60,000 nt of DNA. It comes from Branchiostoma floridae. Taxonomy: Eukaryota; Chordata; Leptocardii; Amphioxiformes; Branchiostomatidae. A program made the translations under genes and the position numbers. The stretch lies in NCBI RefSeq assembly GCF_000003815.2, contig NC_049984.1:25805330-25865329 (forward strand), given 5' to 3'. Positions within the stretch are counted from its first letter, which is position 1, and each line of letters opens with the position of its first letter. A model generated the notes under the pieces. The model ran no database searches and was not told where the DNA came from. It was given only the letters and a program-made list of their open reading frames with translations. Shown here piece by piece: positions 22,990 through 34,334 of the stretch.

Positions 22990-24560
22990 AAATACTACAA
23001 TTAAATGTTACTGAACACGTCTTACAATTGTAGGAATTGAAATTGTAGTTGATTTGATTGATTTGATTTTTGATTTTATTTATTTTGCACAATCTTAAAA
23101 AAGTTAACATAAAACAAATTAAAGGATGAAAGTACATGCAGGGGGGAAGAAAAAAAGCCTTGTGGCTTGTACAAAGTCTTCCTCCAAAGTAACAAGATTG
23201 AATAGACGTGTAAAAATTATACATTAGACAATAATGCGGACACTTGAACAACATGGAAAACTTTCTTTGTTGTGTTTTTACTTGTATCTGTTTTAAATGG
23301 TTAGACTGTCTAGTATTGTAATGATGGTGGTCTGAATTGTGATGGAAAAGGTTCTGGAATTGCTTTGGTATACAAGAACTATGAATTGTTTTGTGAACAA
23401 AAAGGCAACTTTGCAGTTTGTTTATATCATATATAGTTAATACTTTTAAATTACGAAACAAAGATGCAGAAGGGAATGTATACGACACATTTGAGACTAT
23501 TCGGACGAAGCGTTTCTGCAGAAGAAGTAGAGGTTTAAGTGATGTGGAGTACGTACTCACCCTTACGATGTTACAATATGCAAGATAGGGATATAGTAAA
23601 CTATCGTATAATATCATATATGTTTTAAAAGATAGTAGCGTTGCGATTTTTCTGACAATACCTATGTTTTTATAGATTTTTTTGCAAATAAGGTCAATAT
23701 GTTTTTTCCAGGTAATTTTGTCATCAATGGTGACACCTAAGAAACACGTGTGCGTAACTTGATTAATTGGTGTGTTATTAATAGCTATTTTAACATTTTC
23801 CTTATTGTATTTTTTCTTCCCTGCAAAAATAATGAAATTTGTTTTCTTGACATTTAAGGATAATTTGTTAATTTGGAACCATTTGTTTACTTTGTCTAAT
23901 TCTCTATTCATTTTACTAATATATCAAGGTCAGAATGTGATGAAAACAAGTTACTAGTAGTATCATCTGCAAATAGTAGTGCATATAGTTCATCAGATAC
24001 ATAAGCCAAATCGTTGATATATATGAGAAATAATAGAGGACCAAGAATAGAACCTTGAGGGATGCCACAGGAAATTGATCTTGTATCTGAGGAGTAGGTA
24101 TTATTGGAAACATACTGTTTTCTGTTAGATAAATAGTCTTTTAGCCATGTGAAAACATATCCTTGAAAGCCATAGCAGTTAAGTTTTTCTAATAGAATTT
24201 TATGGTTCACGGTGTTGAATGCTTTCGAGAAGTCCAGAAACACACCATTCATTCTTTTCTATGGCCGAGGTAATTTTATCTACTAATTTCAAAAGTGTCA
24301 TATATGTTGAATGGTGTTTACGGAAGCCATATTGGTGTTCATGGAGAATGTTGTTATCTTCTAAGTGCTGTAGAATTCTCTTGTATACTCATTTCTCTAG
24401 GACTTTTGAAAATACCGGCAAAACTGATATGGGGCGGTAATTTGACAGTAAACAGGTGTTTCCCGATTTGAAAATTGCTTAATTCATCATTACCAGGAGC
24501 AGAGTTCTTAAGATTTGTCTGTATTGTTTGGTGAAACATACCTTTATTTAGAGGTACGGT
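22990..24560 (-). mobile_element. non-LTR retrotransposon, 5'-truncated, RT to 3' tail
   Basis: The minus strand encodes NYRPISVLPVFSKVLEK, HHSTYMTLLKLVDKI, then VFLDFSKAFNTVNHKILLEKL, CGIPQGSILGPLLF, the FADDT catalytic box (about 23982-23968) and a long thumb/C-terminal region. At least two frameshifts (near 24250 and 23910) and a stop break it. After the coding region comes a 3' UTR with 'ggaggaagactttgtacaagcc' and a tail of ATCAA-type repeats (about 23045-23080). It starts well inside the polymerase, so it is a truncated insertion, apparently within the DUF6589-type gene. The endonuclease at 47376-48240 could come from the same family. Confidence 0.85.
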
Positions 24561-24564
24561 ACCT

Positions 24565-25080
24565 ACAGTGCCAAAAATCTATCAAATTGTTGTTGAACTT
24601 AGGCTCATAGTATACTTGTTGCACTAACAACCCAACCACGACCTGACGGCAAGGGGGAATGCCCAGCCGGCATTCAAAGAAGAACATCTGCATGGGCATC
24701 ACAATCACACTATCAACACAAACAAATCCACCATGTAAACATTGTTTCATTTGATGGTCTTAAGTTTGTCCTGGTGTTGGGATAAATAACTTTCATGGCG
24801 TTGATGTCATACTTTCTGGTGTTGAAGCTGATGACTGGTGATTCTTCGAGATAGTGGTATTTGCAGATGTAAACTCAAGTCTAAAACATTTGCGTTTGAC
24901 GTTATCACAAAGATTAAGTTGGTTTGGAGGACGCGGCTCTAGTTGTGTTGTAAGCCTCTGTCGCAGTCAATCTTTTTAAACTTTCTTTCTGCCAAGGATA
25001 GAAACTTCCAGGGCCTCAACCATGCCACCAACGACCACTAAATTAGCTGCGCTTGCTGCCCTACCTCAATGACCGGCACA
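24565..25080. other. no clear gene
   Basis: A 68-codon minus frame at 24750-24544 (..MFFFECRLGIPPCR..) has no recognisable domain. By position it may be intronic sequence of the DUF6589-type gene. Confidence 0.3.
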
Positions 25081-25081
25081 T

Positions 25082-25621
25082 CTAATTCAAGCCCGTCTTC
25101 TCCATTATCGCAGACTTAATTTCGGTTTTCCTTTTTGTGAAGGTGAAATGAAGCTTCGGCTCCCCAACAATGTACTGCAACTCTGATGTGCAGGTGGCAA
25201 GGCTTGCAGAGTCGAGGTCATCTGACCAGTTACACCCATTTGTAGAAAAATTTGTTGCTGTCATATTAATGTTAATCGTCACTGAGCAATGTATAAAGTA
25301 TGCTTCCAGTCTTTTTTCCACTCAATCACCGTTTCGTCATATCTCAGGCACATTTGGTGCTGTTTGGCTACGGCATTGTTGTGGTTTGTGGTAATTCCTA
25401 TCCTAGCCAGCATTTCCAGAGCTGATTTCTTCGTACCTTTATGCTGTAAAATGTCAACTGTTATGTAGGCCAGGGCAGACATCCTAGAATCCTTGCCACG
25501 AATGGCAATGGATGCGGCGACACGTGTGTATCGGTGAACCATTTGAGATAGTCGATAGGACCATGTGGAGAAGGGGTGTCCCTTCCTGAAGCTCTGTCTT
25601 CATGGATGTGTATGAAAAGTT
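25082..25621 (-). pseudogene. DUF6589-type protein, N-terminal half exon
   Basis: After an acceptor 'gacctacag' (exon start 25621) the minus strand encodes FSYTSMKTELQEGTPLLH and VLSTISNG. After a frameshift (near 25530) it reads AASIAIRGKDSRMSALAY, DILQHKGTKKSALEMLARIG, then YDETVIEWKK. A second shift follows near 25310. This pattern (paired short helices, SALAYI, L-x2-IGI, W-K) fits the region before the DUF6589 core. The function of the family is unknown and a mobile origin has not been shown. With the coiled-coil exon upstream and the C-terminal part at 22100-22960 it outlines one minus-strand gene. Confidence 0.65.
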
Positions 25622-25761
25622 CTGTAGGTCAGGTAATGAATCAGCATCATTAATATGAATCAACAATGTTATATCATAACACAGGCAAATAATACACCTA
25701 AAACCACGCATCTTAAAATGTATTTAAGCCATAGTACTGATATTTGTACTGTGGCCCTTAC

Positions 25762-25978
25762 TTTATGTAGCTCTTTTGCTACTGCTTCTCTCTGGATTCT
25801 ACTTGCTTCCAGTTGTCTCTCCAAATTCCTGGCCTTCTCCTCTGCCTCCAATTGCTTTTGTCTTAACTCATTCAAAGCCACGTCATGTACCCATAGTACA
25901 ACAGGAACATACCCTTGCTGGATTGGTTGGTTTCCATATATTTTTTGTACGTTTCGTAAAATTTGTCACATCACCACA
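25762..25978 (-). pseudogene. coiled-coil exon, possibly after a THAP-like start
   Basis: Between an acceptor (tcag ending at 25979) and a GTAAGG donor (25761), the minus strand encodes a charged coiled coil, ALNELRQKQLEAEEKARN..RQLEASRIQREAVAKEL. In another frame the first half reads WKPTNPARVCSCC, which resembles the W-x-P-T-x2-S/A-R-V-C-S segment of THAP zinc fingers. That resemblance is weak. It is probably the first preserved exon of the DUF6589-type gene. Confidence 0.45.
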
Positions 25979-26023
25979 CTGACAAAACTCTAATTGAAAG
26001 AACAATGTAATAACTGACATGTG

Positions 26024-26072
26024 TACCTCAGATATCCTGGTCTTTCCGACGTTATTCAGATGGTCCCAATAA
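26024..26072 (-). repeat. exon-like direct repeat, copy 1 (copy 2 at 26937-26990)
   Basis: The sequences 'cctcagatatcctggtcttt', 'cgttatt' and 'gtcccaataactc' recur 913 bp downstream. On the minus strand both read SYWD(H/Y)LNN(V/I)xKTRISE and both end in GAG followed by GT, as expected of a small exon with a donor. The intervening DNA is not repeated. Confidence 0.6.
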
Positions 26073-26189
26073 CTCAGATTTCATCACTATGTGTAATTTT
26101 CTTACAGAAAACATTCATGTGAATGTTTTTAATCCATTTCCATGGGGTTTTAGCGTTATATGTTGAAAAAAATGTACATGTATGTTGAA

Positions 26190-26557
26190 AAATGTAAGGT
26201 TCATAATCCAAGATGGCGGATATCTAAACTACAGATGACGTCATTCTGACGTCGCTGCGTCGGCTTTTGACAACAGAAGTCTTATAACACTTAAATATTA
26301 ATCAGAAACCTTTATTGGTAATTTTTTGAGTCAGATATTTAGGTAGTATGGGAATTCCCCGTTTTAGCCAAAAAAGATCAATTAATGGCGTCATAATTAC
26401 GTCATATTACGTCATAATGATATAAAAATTTCAGGAATTATAAAAGTCGATGAGCACAACCCCCCCCCCCCCCCTGCAAATTTGGTGATCGTACAGTAAG
26501 CCGTTTTGAAAATACGAAGGGGGGAAGGCCCAGAAAGCCCAGTCTGGATAGGGTTAA
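26190..26557. mobile_element. possible piggyBac-type element end
   Basis: The right edge reads 'gtctggatagggTTAA', so the reverse complement is TTAA followed by CCCTATCCAGAC, the form of piggyBac-type ends. The interior shares 'aatccaagatggc' and TGACGTCA-rich sequence with the complete element at 45492. A left end was not found, so this is tentative. A 15-C run lies at 26460-26474. Confidence 0.35.
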
Positions 26558-26710
26558 AGTATTAGTAGCGTCATGTAGGTGACTGAAAGCTTTGAACTTG
26601 GACACTTTAATGACTCGCTCTTTGAAGCGACTTTTGAGCTATTGTACGTCTTCTTCATTTGGTAAGATGTCTATCTCACTCAAGTCCTGACGCAAGCCCT
26701 GCATGGTCAT
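26535..26710 (-). pseudogene. DUF6589-type protein, middle-region fragment
   Basis: The minus strand reads MTMQGLRQDLSEIDILPNEE, a TAG, then LKSRFKERVIKVSKFKAF. I associate this pattern (ILPNEEDVQ..KxRFxERV..F..F) with the middle region of DUF6589 proteins. It lies upstream of the exon that should precede it, so it would be a second copy or a rearranged piece. Confidence 0.4.
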
Positions 26711-27508
26711 AAAATGTCCTACTTAAAGAAAGGTATACATTTTATGTACATGAATTTCATTTGTGTGCTCTACGCGTTCTTACCTGACGGTCATGTCTTC
26801 AGTCATCAGGTAAGGATCTCGCCGGCACAACAACCCTTGCCCAATTCAGCATCTCAGCATGCTATCCTGCAATCAACAAGGAATTAAATCTAACATTTAA
26901 GATATCACCAAAGGAATAGTAAATAATACATGAATGCACCTCAGATATCCTGGTCTTTCTGATGTTATTGAGATAGTCCCAATAACTCTGTTAATATGCG
27001 ACGACTTCAGCGTATTCCCCGCAATTATATTTAGGTACAATGTTCTTTATAAGTCTATGTTCTTGAGCACCATTTCAATATAAATCGACTTGTGGTCTTT
27101 CCATTTATTTCGCAGTGTCAATCGGCAGACCACAGAAGGGGTTCGTGTGAACCTGTAACATGTACTGCAATTGCGTAGCAACAAAACATGAACGCAAACT
27201 TTACAAGCATGCATTTGATAGACAATATATTGGTTTATCTTTCAAATAAATTCCAATAACAGAACAAGTTTGGTTTAGAACTTACAGTAGTTCAAAGATA
27301 GCAAAAAATGACATTTTCTCAAAATCATGAAAATTGACCCACGTTAAAGGATAATTGCGTAGCAGCAAAACAAGAACTAATAGCTCTTAACTGGGTTTTT
27401 ATTTGATGTGAATTGCAAGCGAAAAATCTTTACACTTACGGACTTTCAGTGCTTCAAAGTTGGGCAAAATTTCAGTTTTTTTGCAACGTGAAAACAGTGT
27501 ATTGCATT

Positions 27509-28098
27509 CAGGTTGCCCGTGACCATATATTTTACAGAAGATTAACTTTGCTGCTATTTAAGCATTGCTCTAATCAAGGACATTCTGCTTTTGTTTGTAA
27601 GTTAAAGCATTGATCAGTATTAGTGCCCTAAAGTTGGCCAATTTTCATGTTTTTTACATGCCAAAATCTGGAAAAATGGCCCGTAAACTTCTTTGGCCTG
27701 TTGCCATAGCAACGAGAGGTTCTGAGCAGAAAGAAAGCTATTTTGAGGGGTTGTGTACCAAGTACTATCACTGTGCAAAATATGAGCCAAATCTATTTTT
27801 TGACCCCTTCAGGTTGCCCGGACCATATATTTACAGAAGATAACTTTGCTGCTATTAAAGCATTGCTCTAATCAAGGACATTCTGCTTTTGTTTGTAAGT
27901 TAAAGCATTGATCAGTATTAGTGCCCTAAAGTTGGCCAATTTTCATGTTTTTTACATGCCAAAATCTGGCCCATAAACTTCTTTGGCCTGTTACCATAGC
28001 AACGAGAGGTTCTGAGCAGAAAGAAAGCTATTTTGAGGGGTTGTGTACCAAGTACTATCACTGTGCAAAATATGAGCCAAATCTATTTTTTTTACCCC
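27509..28098. repeat. tandem duplication of a ~300-bp unit
   Basis: Copies 27509-27809 and 27810-28098 are nearly identical after the first ~60 bp. Each carries 'gttgccatagcaac' or 'gttaccatagcaac' (27700-27713 and 27990-28003), an RFX X-box-like palindrome. A weaker repeat, 'aattgcgtagca(a/g)caaaaca', also occurs upstream at about 27171 and 27353. No protein is recognisable. Confidence 0.85.
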
Positions 28099-28337
28099 TG
28101 CCACCATTGCTTGACCCTTACAGACATTCGCTCTTAAATTTTCTATAGATTTAAATAGCTATTTATGCTAATACATTGCTTACATTTACAAAATCAGTGA
28201 CAATCTTATCAAACATAGTCATAGTCAATAAACATCTTGTTGACAAGACCAAGTCCAGTTGCAACAAATGACCAGGTAGAAATATACTTAACTTTAACGT
28301 AATTGCAGATTAATAAAAGCTACTTCTTGATGTCAAT

Positions 28338-30827
28338 CATGGACTGGTCAGGCTGTTCCTGATGCCACGAATGTCCAGAATGTAGGACCGCATGGCCCTA
28401 TTTGCCTCTTTCCTCTGTTTTTGTGAGAGGCCTCTACCATCAGACGCTTCGTGCCAGTCGGCAATCACTTTCACGTACTTTTCTTCGTCTTCTTAGCCGT
28501 TGCTGCGAAAGAATTGTGGATGATATTGTTATTTTTTTATGGTGTAGTCATCTATGAAAATAGTCAAAGCTTAAAAGGTACTAAAGGTAATGGAAACGGC
28601 TTTTGTGTTCGGCTTTGATACGATAGTTTTAGTAGGTGGGGTAACTTGGATGGGGAGGGTGCATTTTGGGCGCTTTGTAATATGCCTTGGTACTGCAGTA
28701 GGAAGATTGTTGTATTTCTCTGGCAATGGATTTTCTGTGGCCTTCATGTTATTACGTTAAAGTGGCAAGCACAAGTCATAAATCCGAGTCTAGACTTCCC
28801 AACAAGCGAACTTGACGAGAGCTGGGGTAGTCATGAACGTTGTCATCCAAGTCAAAGTCAACTCCTCGAAGAACGCCGTGGATTGCTGAAGTGCAGGTTT
28901 TATATCGGTGCCGTCAATTTTAATCGAAAACCTGCCCTTCGGATTTGTTTGCTTTAACTCGTTCAAACCGGACTCCTGAAATAAAAAAAAAAGGTATGAG
29001 TTTATTTATACATTGGAAAATTCCTCTTTGGCACATTTTGTTAGCTGTTAGTTTATGCAGTTTTAGTAAGGTCAAAATATTACTGACATGCAGCACCTAA
29101 GTTTGAATAACTCGGATCAATGATTTTAGGTTGAGACCTACACATGGATGTGCCCACCCAAGTTAGCCCTTGTATGCATTCAAGCTTATGCATACACAAT
29201 ATTGTGGGCACTACAAGTTTCAAGAGGCGGTAATAGTGACAGTATTCAGTAAAATGCTTATAGACTATAATATTGATTAGGTACCTGAATATCTGTTGTC
29301 ACTGTTGCACCCGAACTTGCATTATCACGGTCAAGTGTCTGGTGGCTTAGCGCAGCAACATTCACTCCAGCCTGAAAATCAAGAATTTGTCATATGTTAC
29401 TATATTTGACTGGTATTCCCTACTGTTGGCATCTAATGTAAAAGATGTCAGACAATCCAAACTACTAGTAAATGAAGACTGACCTGGAAAGAAGGGATCT
29501 AATGAAAGAAATAAAACGTACCACGTAAGATCATTTTGGTCACAGAATCGAAATGAATAAAGTCATCGAAATCCTTCATACCTTCATGGGATTCTTAATG
29601 TCCTCCTGTGAGCAGCCGCTCCAGCTTAGTCCACGAAAAAGCTTGTTAAACCTTTCGCCAAACTCCAGCTCCATCATGTTTTGCCACCTCCGGTAGTCAT
29701 TACTGACATCAGGGACCTTGACCTGTGTTGCCAAACAGTATTATATGATCACTCATAGACGAGAATAATCGACTTTGTGACTGAAGGAGGACTGGGACAA
29801 TGTTTGCAGTGGGACATAGGTCAAATGTCCCCTGAAGTGGTTGTGTCAGATGTTTAAGTGTATTCAGTCCAACAGGCTCAGATACAGCAAAGACAGACAT
29901 CCCTCATGTCCAACGGGACATGCATGCCGTTCCAACAGGGACGGCTTAACATGTAAACCATGCAGTCAGTGCAACCTGTGCCTGTGGGCTTGCAAAATAT
30001 TTTTGTTAGTGAAACCTCATGTCCAACGGGACATGGATGCAGCTGGGATGCTGCTTAAAGGGTAAGACAGACAGCCCTCATGTCCAACGGGACATGGGTG
30101 CAGCCCAGCAGGGTTTGCGTAAGTGAGGATTTATATAATACCAGCTGTAAATACCTGCTGTACATTCGTACATGTGAAGAAGTCGATCTGATACTGAACC
30201 AACCCAAAGGGCATCCGCTCCAAGGGCATTAAGGGCTCATCAGTACCGGGTCTGTTTCTGCCCACACACTGCGCAAACTTATATTAAATTTGGTTTGCCA
30301 ATTGTCTGCAGCCTGAGCATGGCATCGGTGGAAAGTGAGGCAAAGTCATTGGGATAGGTTGAGATGGATTTAGACTGGGCTAGTGTGTGAAAGAGGTGAT
30401 CAGTTAGTGTATTAGCATAGGCAGGAGTCCATGAGTTGAAGAGCTGTGAAAGAAATTTCTTCTGGTTATCAAGTGACAAAGACTGGACAGTATGCAGTCA
30501 GGAGTGAGGGTAAGTCTGTCAGGCTGTGGAACTGTTACTGGTTGAGATGATGTTGGTAGTGTGGTATTGTCAGTACTGCTGGTTGTATTGTTAGGAGGAC
30601 ACAACCTGTCTACACTGCTCTGAAGGTCAGGGGTGGAAGGAATGGCGGGTATGGGAGATGGCATGTTGTTAGAATTATCAGTCCGGGGAGTGCTGGCTAC
30701 ATATGTACTGGATAAGTAGGAGTCAACGGTAATACTGAATGCCTTCTCAGCTGCAGATCTCCCCCCCCCTCTCTTTTGGAAATGCTGAACGGAGCTTATT
30801 TACAACCTTTGAGCGCATGGAGAGGGC
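28338..30827 (-). pseudogene. uncharacterised multi-exon gene, frame-broken
   Basis: Minus-strand exons with splice signals, in order. (1) 30827-30157, after 'cctttcag': a Ser/Thr/Pro-rich part, then FLSQLFNSWTPAYANTLTDH, YPNDFASLSTDAMLRLQ, then MPLERMPFGLVQYQIDFF, donor GTATTT, with frameshifts at the C-run at 30761-30769, near 30490 and near 30285. (2) About 29722-29580: VPDVSNDYRRWQNMMELEFG..LFRGLSWSGCSQEDI, donor GTATGA. (3) 29378-29290: AGVNVAALSHQTLDRDN.., with both splice sites. (4) About 28978-28790: KGRFSIKIDGTDIKPALQQS, then a shift. (5) About 28490-28338: YVKVIADWHEASDGRGLSQK..AMRSYILD, then a stop. I have seen this protein type expanded in lancelets and cnidarians but know no function. 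A transposon origin is possible. Exons are intact enough to read, yet at least four lesions rule out a working product. Confidence 0.6.
29905..30096. repeat. three identical 18-bp hairpin motifs
   Basis: CATGTCCAACGGGACATG, a 7-bp-arm hairpin with an AACG loop, occurs at 29905-29922, 30018-30035 and 30079-30096. Each follows 'cct'. They lie in what would be the intron between exons 1 and 2 of the surrounding minus-strand gene. Confidence 0.85.
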
Positions 30828-31636
30828 TGAAAGGAAGAATGTTTTGGAATATTATCATAAGCATTGATAAGTACATTAATTGGGAAAATAGAAAGTACTA
30901 GTGTGGGAAAACTTCATTTCATTTCATTTATTTAGCCAGGGACGACATATCACCACTAGGGCGGTTTTCAATGTGCCCTGCATTACATCACAAAACAAAG
31001 GTTCAAATTACTTGAATACATCAAACATAAAATGTAATACAAAAAAACAACAAAGAAAATACATACAGTCAATACAAGCAAACTCATAATGATAAGTAAA
31101 GTAAATAAGGTAGAATGGAATTTGCAGATCAATGATTTATAAACAAAACAAATTGTTAAGTGGCAAGGCATTCCTTTTCATACATGTGTACATTGTTATT
31201 TCGAATGATATTCTAAACCAGTGCAAGCTTAAGTTACTGAAAACCGCCGACGTAGAAAATATTTTGGTACTACTACTGTTGAAATAAAATGAGGGATGCT
31301 TTGAGGAAAAATCAGTACCGTGTGGTCTTCCTTGTTGCTGTATCAAACTTCAGGTACTCCAGGTTTAGTTGTGGGATACTGATGAGTTGGCAACAGCTCT
31401 TGAGGACATCCCAGTTTTGCAGTTGGCCAATACTTTAAGGAGCTGTTAAGGCTGCATATTTCTACATGAAACGGAAGACAATGTGTAACTTACATCCTTG
31501 CTGTTATATCATACATGGGTTAAGGGACTATTACATATTTTGAACTGAAAAAGCCCTTAGCTCCATAATAACTTAGTGTGTGGCTTGAGAAGTTCGCCAT
31601 CTTTCTGTTAATGTCCTCGTAAATCTTTTAGTTTCG

Positions 31637-32436
31637 GATTCCCCGTACCACCTGTTTCTCCCCACGCTTGGCAGAGGTGCTGGTTGGCTTGGTAGCTCCA
31701 CTGCTGCGGCCAAAGTTCGCAATGTTGATCACGTCGGCCGCAGACATGTCGGATCCGACCTCTCTCCTTTCAATGCTTTCTTGTTGCCCTCTTCAGTCTG
31801 TGCTCAGATCCGTGACGAGTACATTCTGGAACTGTTGTGTCTGCTCGATGCATCTGGAACATGCCTGACTGCCAGGTAGATTCTGTCATGTCCAAGTGTT
31901 CCACACTGTTCACACACAGCCCCGTTGGTGAGGCAAATATCATAATGGCCCACGCAGTCTGGGGCGTCCTCGACAATTAATTATTTGACTTGTGCTTTTT
32001 GGAGAAACCTGCAGCTGATCCGGACTGTCTGGACCCTGTTGGCAAACATTTGCTGCATCACCGCCCCCGTCTTCCCTTTCTTCGCCAGGTAGTCTACGGC
32101 TACTGGTATGGACAGGTTGCCTTCCAAGCTATGCAACAACACGACGTGGGGCTCTGTTACGCTGTTATTCTGCATCCCCAAAGTGAAGATTGGGAAAACC
32201 TTCTGTGAGGATGCACTGTCCTTGCGTTCTCCTGCATCACTGGTACCGTGCTCTCCCGTGCTGTGCTCTCCTGCATCACTGGTGCTGTGCAGGGCTTTTA
32301 ACGTAGGCCCCTTTAGACTGTCAATGTGGACTTCGCCGGTGTTCTTTATGTCGTTGATGATGCTCGGGATTTTATCTGGCAACATCTTTAGTGCTCTCTT
32401 CAGTTCTTTTGCTACGTGAGAAAAAGAATATACCAG
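31637..32436 (-). pseudogene. uncharacterised protein exon(s), minus strand
   Basis: After the acceptor 'tttttctcacgtag' the minus strand encodes AKELKRALKMLPDKIPSI, a duplicated acidic stretch (TSDAGEHSTGEHGTSDAGER), then KVFPIFTLGMQNNSVTEPHV and FANRVQTVRISCRFLQKAQ. After one in-frame TAA it continues in the same frame as EDAPDCVGHYDICLTNG and CEQCGTLGHDR, a possible zinc-binding Cys/His cluster. A further open piece at about 31790-31637 reads MSAADVINIANFGRSSG. The single stop in an otherwise long frame suggests a recent lesion or a sequence error. No family recognised. Confidence 0.5.
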
Positions 32437-32584
32437 TTTGCACACTCATATTTTTTCTATATGTATTATGTAATGTTACATAAAGATTTTGCTTAATTTG
32501 CTCATTGAGCTGTTGCGCAAAATCAAAATGGAAATGTAATGTCAGCAATAAATTTGAATTTTCACATATACCTATAGTCGATAC

Positions 32585-34334
32585 TCTACCTCCTCAGGTA
32601 GAAGCTGGTAAGGCCAACATCCCACATGGCTTTCTCCATCTTTGGAGCACAGTTATGGTTTATGGCCTATCCAATCAGCTAAAAGATAAAACAAAATACA
32701 CTTTCATGTCACAGAGTCACAGTGAAAAAACATATCTACTACAGATTTTTATCTATCTAATGAACATGGTACTAGAAAAGGAGATAAACTATTATGTATG
32801 AGGTGCAAACAATCTCAACAACATACATGTGTGAGAAGTTTTCCACCTATCCTGAGATTCCTGGAAAATAAAGGTTTTTGAAGAAAGCTTTATTGAACAT
32901 AAATGATGATACTTGCATTGCATTTTGGAAATACATACAAAGTGTATTTCAACACGAGTCACATCTACAGTTACATACATGTGCATGGCATCGATGAGAA
33001 TGTTCTCCCATGTGATCTTCATAACGGGCAGGTGAACTGGGCCGCTTTCTCTTGGGTCAGAGGAGGAAATTCTGAAAAGTTTAAATTGTTACCCAGGTTA
33101 ATGTACATAATCAATTCTTATAGGAAACGTACATCAGAAGATCCTGCAATTTTTTAAAGATTTCGTCCGTCTCCCATCACCCAGCACAGCTCGCTCGGGT
33201 AACTTAAGGCCTGTGACTAGATTGAGCTCCCTGGGGAGTAAAAAAGGGCGTGTCCCCGCAAGGTCACCAGGGTGATGGCACCGAACATGAATTTTGACAT
33301 GTTATGGCCACAGAATTCTGTGTCTGCCTGCAGAATTCTGAACAGAACTATACAGAATTCTGCAGATTTGACAAGTCCCTGGAGACCAATCGATGTTAGC
33401 TACATATCTTTTATGACCATGTTTGTCACACTTAGAAATATCATGGGTGTTGGTTAAAAATAGAAGGCTGTCCGGAATTAGAGTGTCTGTCCGTAATTCG
33501 AGTGTCTGTCCGGAATTAAAGTGTCGCCTGTTTCATACCACTTTATTCGAACAAGCATCTCTTCTCCTTCAACTTCCATTTGCAGTCCATTCTGCTGAAG
33601 CTCTGCCATCTCCTCAAAAAACTCTTGCTCCAGCCTTGACCTGCTCTTCATAATCGTCTTTTCCTATATTTGGTGAGCAATGTCCTTAGTGGTTTAGTCT
33701 AATATACAGTAGCAAAAATGAAAACAGTTATGTTAACACAAGAAGAATTCTTTATACAGCTATATCAGTACCAGACTTGTGATGGTGTGATGAACAGGTT
33801 TGATGAACATGTTATAAAATGGAACCTTTAATAGTGACAATATGTTGCTTATACTTTGGAGTAAGGTCTGATGTTTACATTGATGCTATTCTTTTCATTT
33901 GTCGTATTAGATCAAGTATACCTTGGCAATATATACTAGGAGCATTATCTTCTTCATATTCAATTCTGTTCTTTGTATTTTGAATAAAAAAATTACATGG
34001 CATTTATATACACTAGCCTGACTAAAATCGTGCTCCTAGCGGTCGGCCTGACGGTGGGTAGGGGTGGGAATTACGTACCGCTGTACAAAAACACTCAGTA
34101 TTCTTCTCGTACAGTTCTCGGGCGAACCAGGGCCTCTTGAGTGATGCAGGCCATGACAGCGCCAGTGATGTTGTTCTTGGCCTGTGGTCTGCCATCCACT
34201 CCATACCTGAAGCAGATCTCAGATTCGTGGCCTTCCAGGAGGTGCCGGTTCTCTGGCATCATCAGGTGTTATCATCTCTGGCATATCCGGATGATATCGC
34301 TCACACTCCTGGAGGCTGCATTTCCATTTCGTAC
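32585..34334 (-). pseudogene. further minus-strand exons of uncharacterised gene
   Basis: Four exon-like pieces. 34334-34095, after 'ctcttacag': KWKCSLQECERYHPDMPEM, a one-base shift, then EICFRYGVDGRPQAKNNITG and a TGA. 33663-33478, after 'aaatatag': LEQEFFEEMAELQQNGLQME and MLVRIKWYETGD. About 33071-32985, after 'aacttttcag': ISSSDPRESGPVHLPVMKIT. About 32670-32590: MEKAMWDVGLTSFYLR. All are on the same strand and in a plausible order for one gene, together with 31637-32436 and 34690-36373. No family recognised. Joining them is an inference. Confidence 0.4.
33311..33525. repeat. two short repeat clusters
   Basis: The 10-bp palindrome CAGAATTCTG occurs at 33311, 33331 and 33353. Just downstream a ~21-bp unit (tgtctgtccggaatta) is repeated three times at 33467-33525. 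Confidence 0.6.

Noticed and set aside
26190-26557. Complete piggyBac-type element
   Set aside because: Only the right TTAA end is convincing; no left end was found, so I list it as a possible end only.
29905-30096. p53-type response elements
   Set aside because: The hairpin motif resembles half-sites but does not satisfy the RRRCWWGYYY pattern on both sides.
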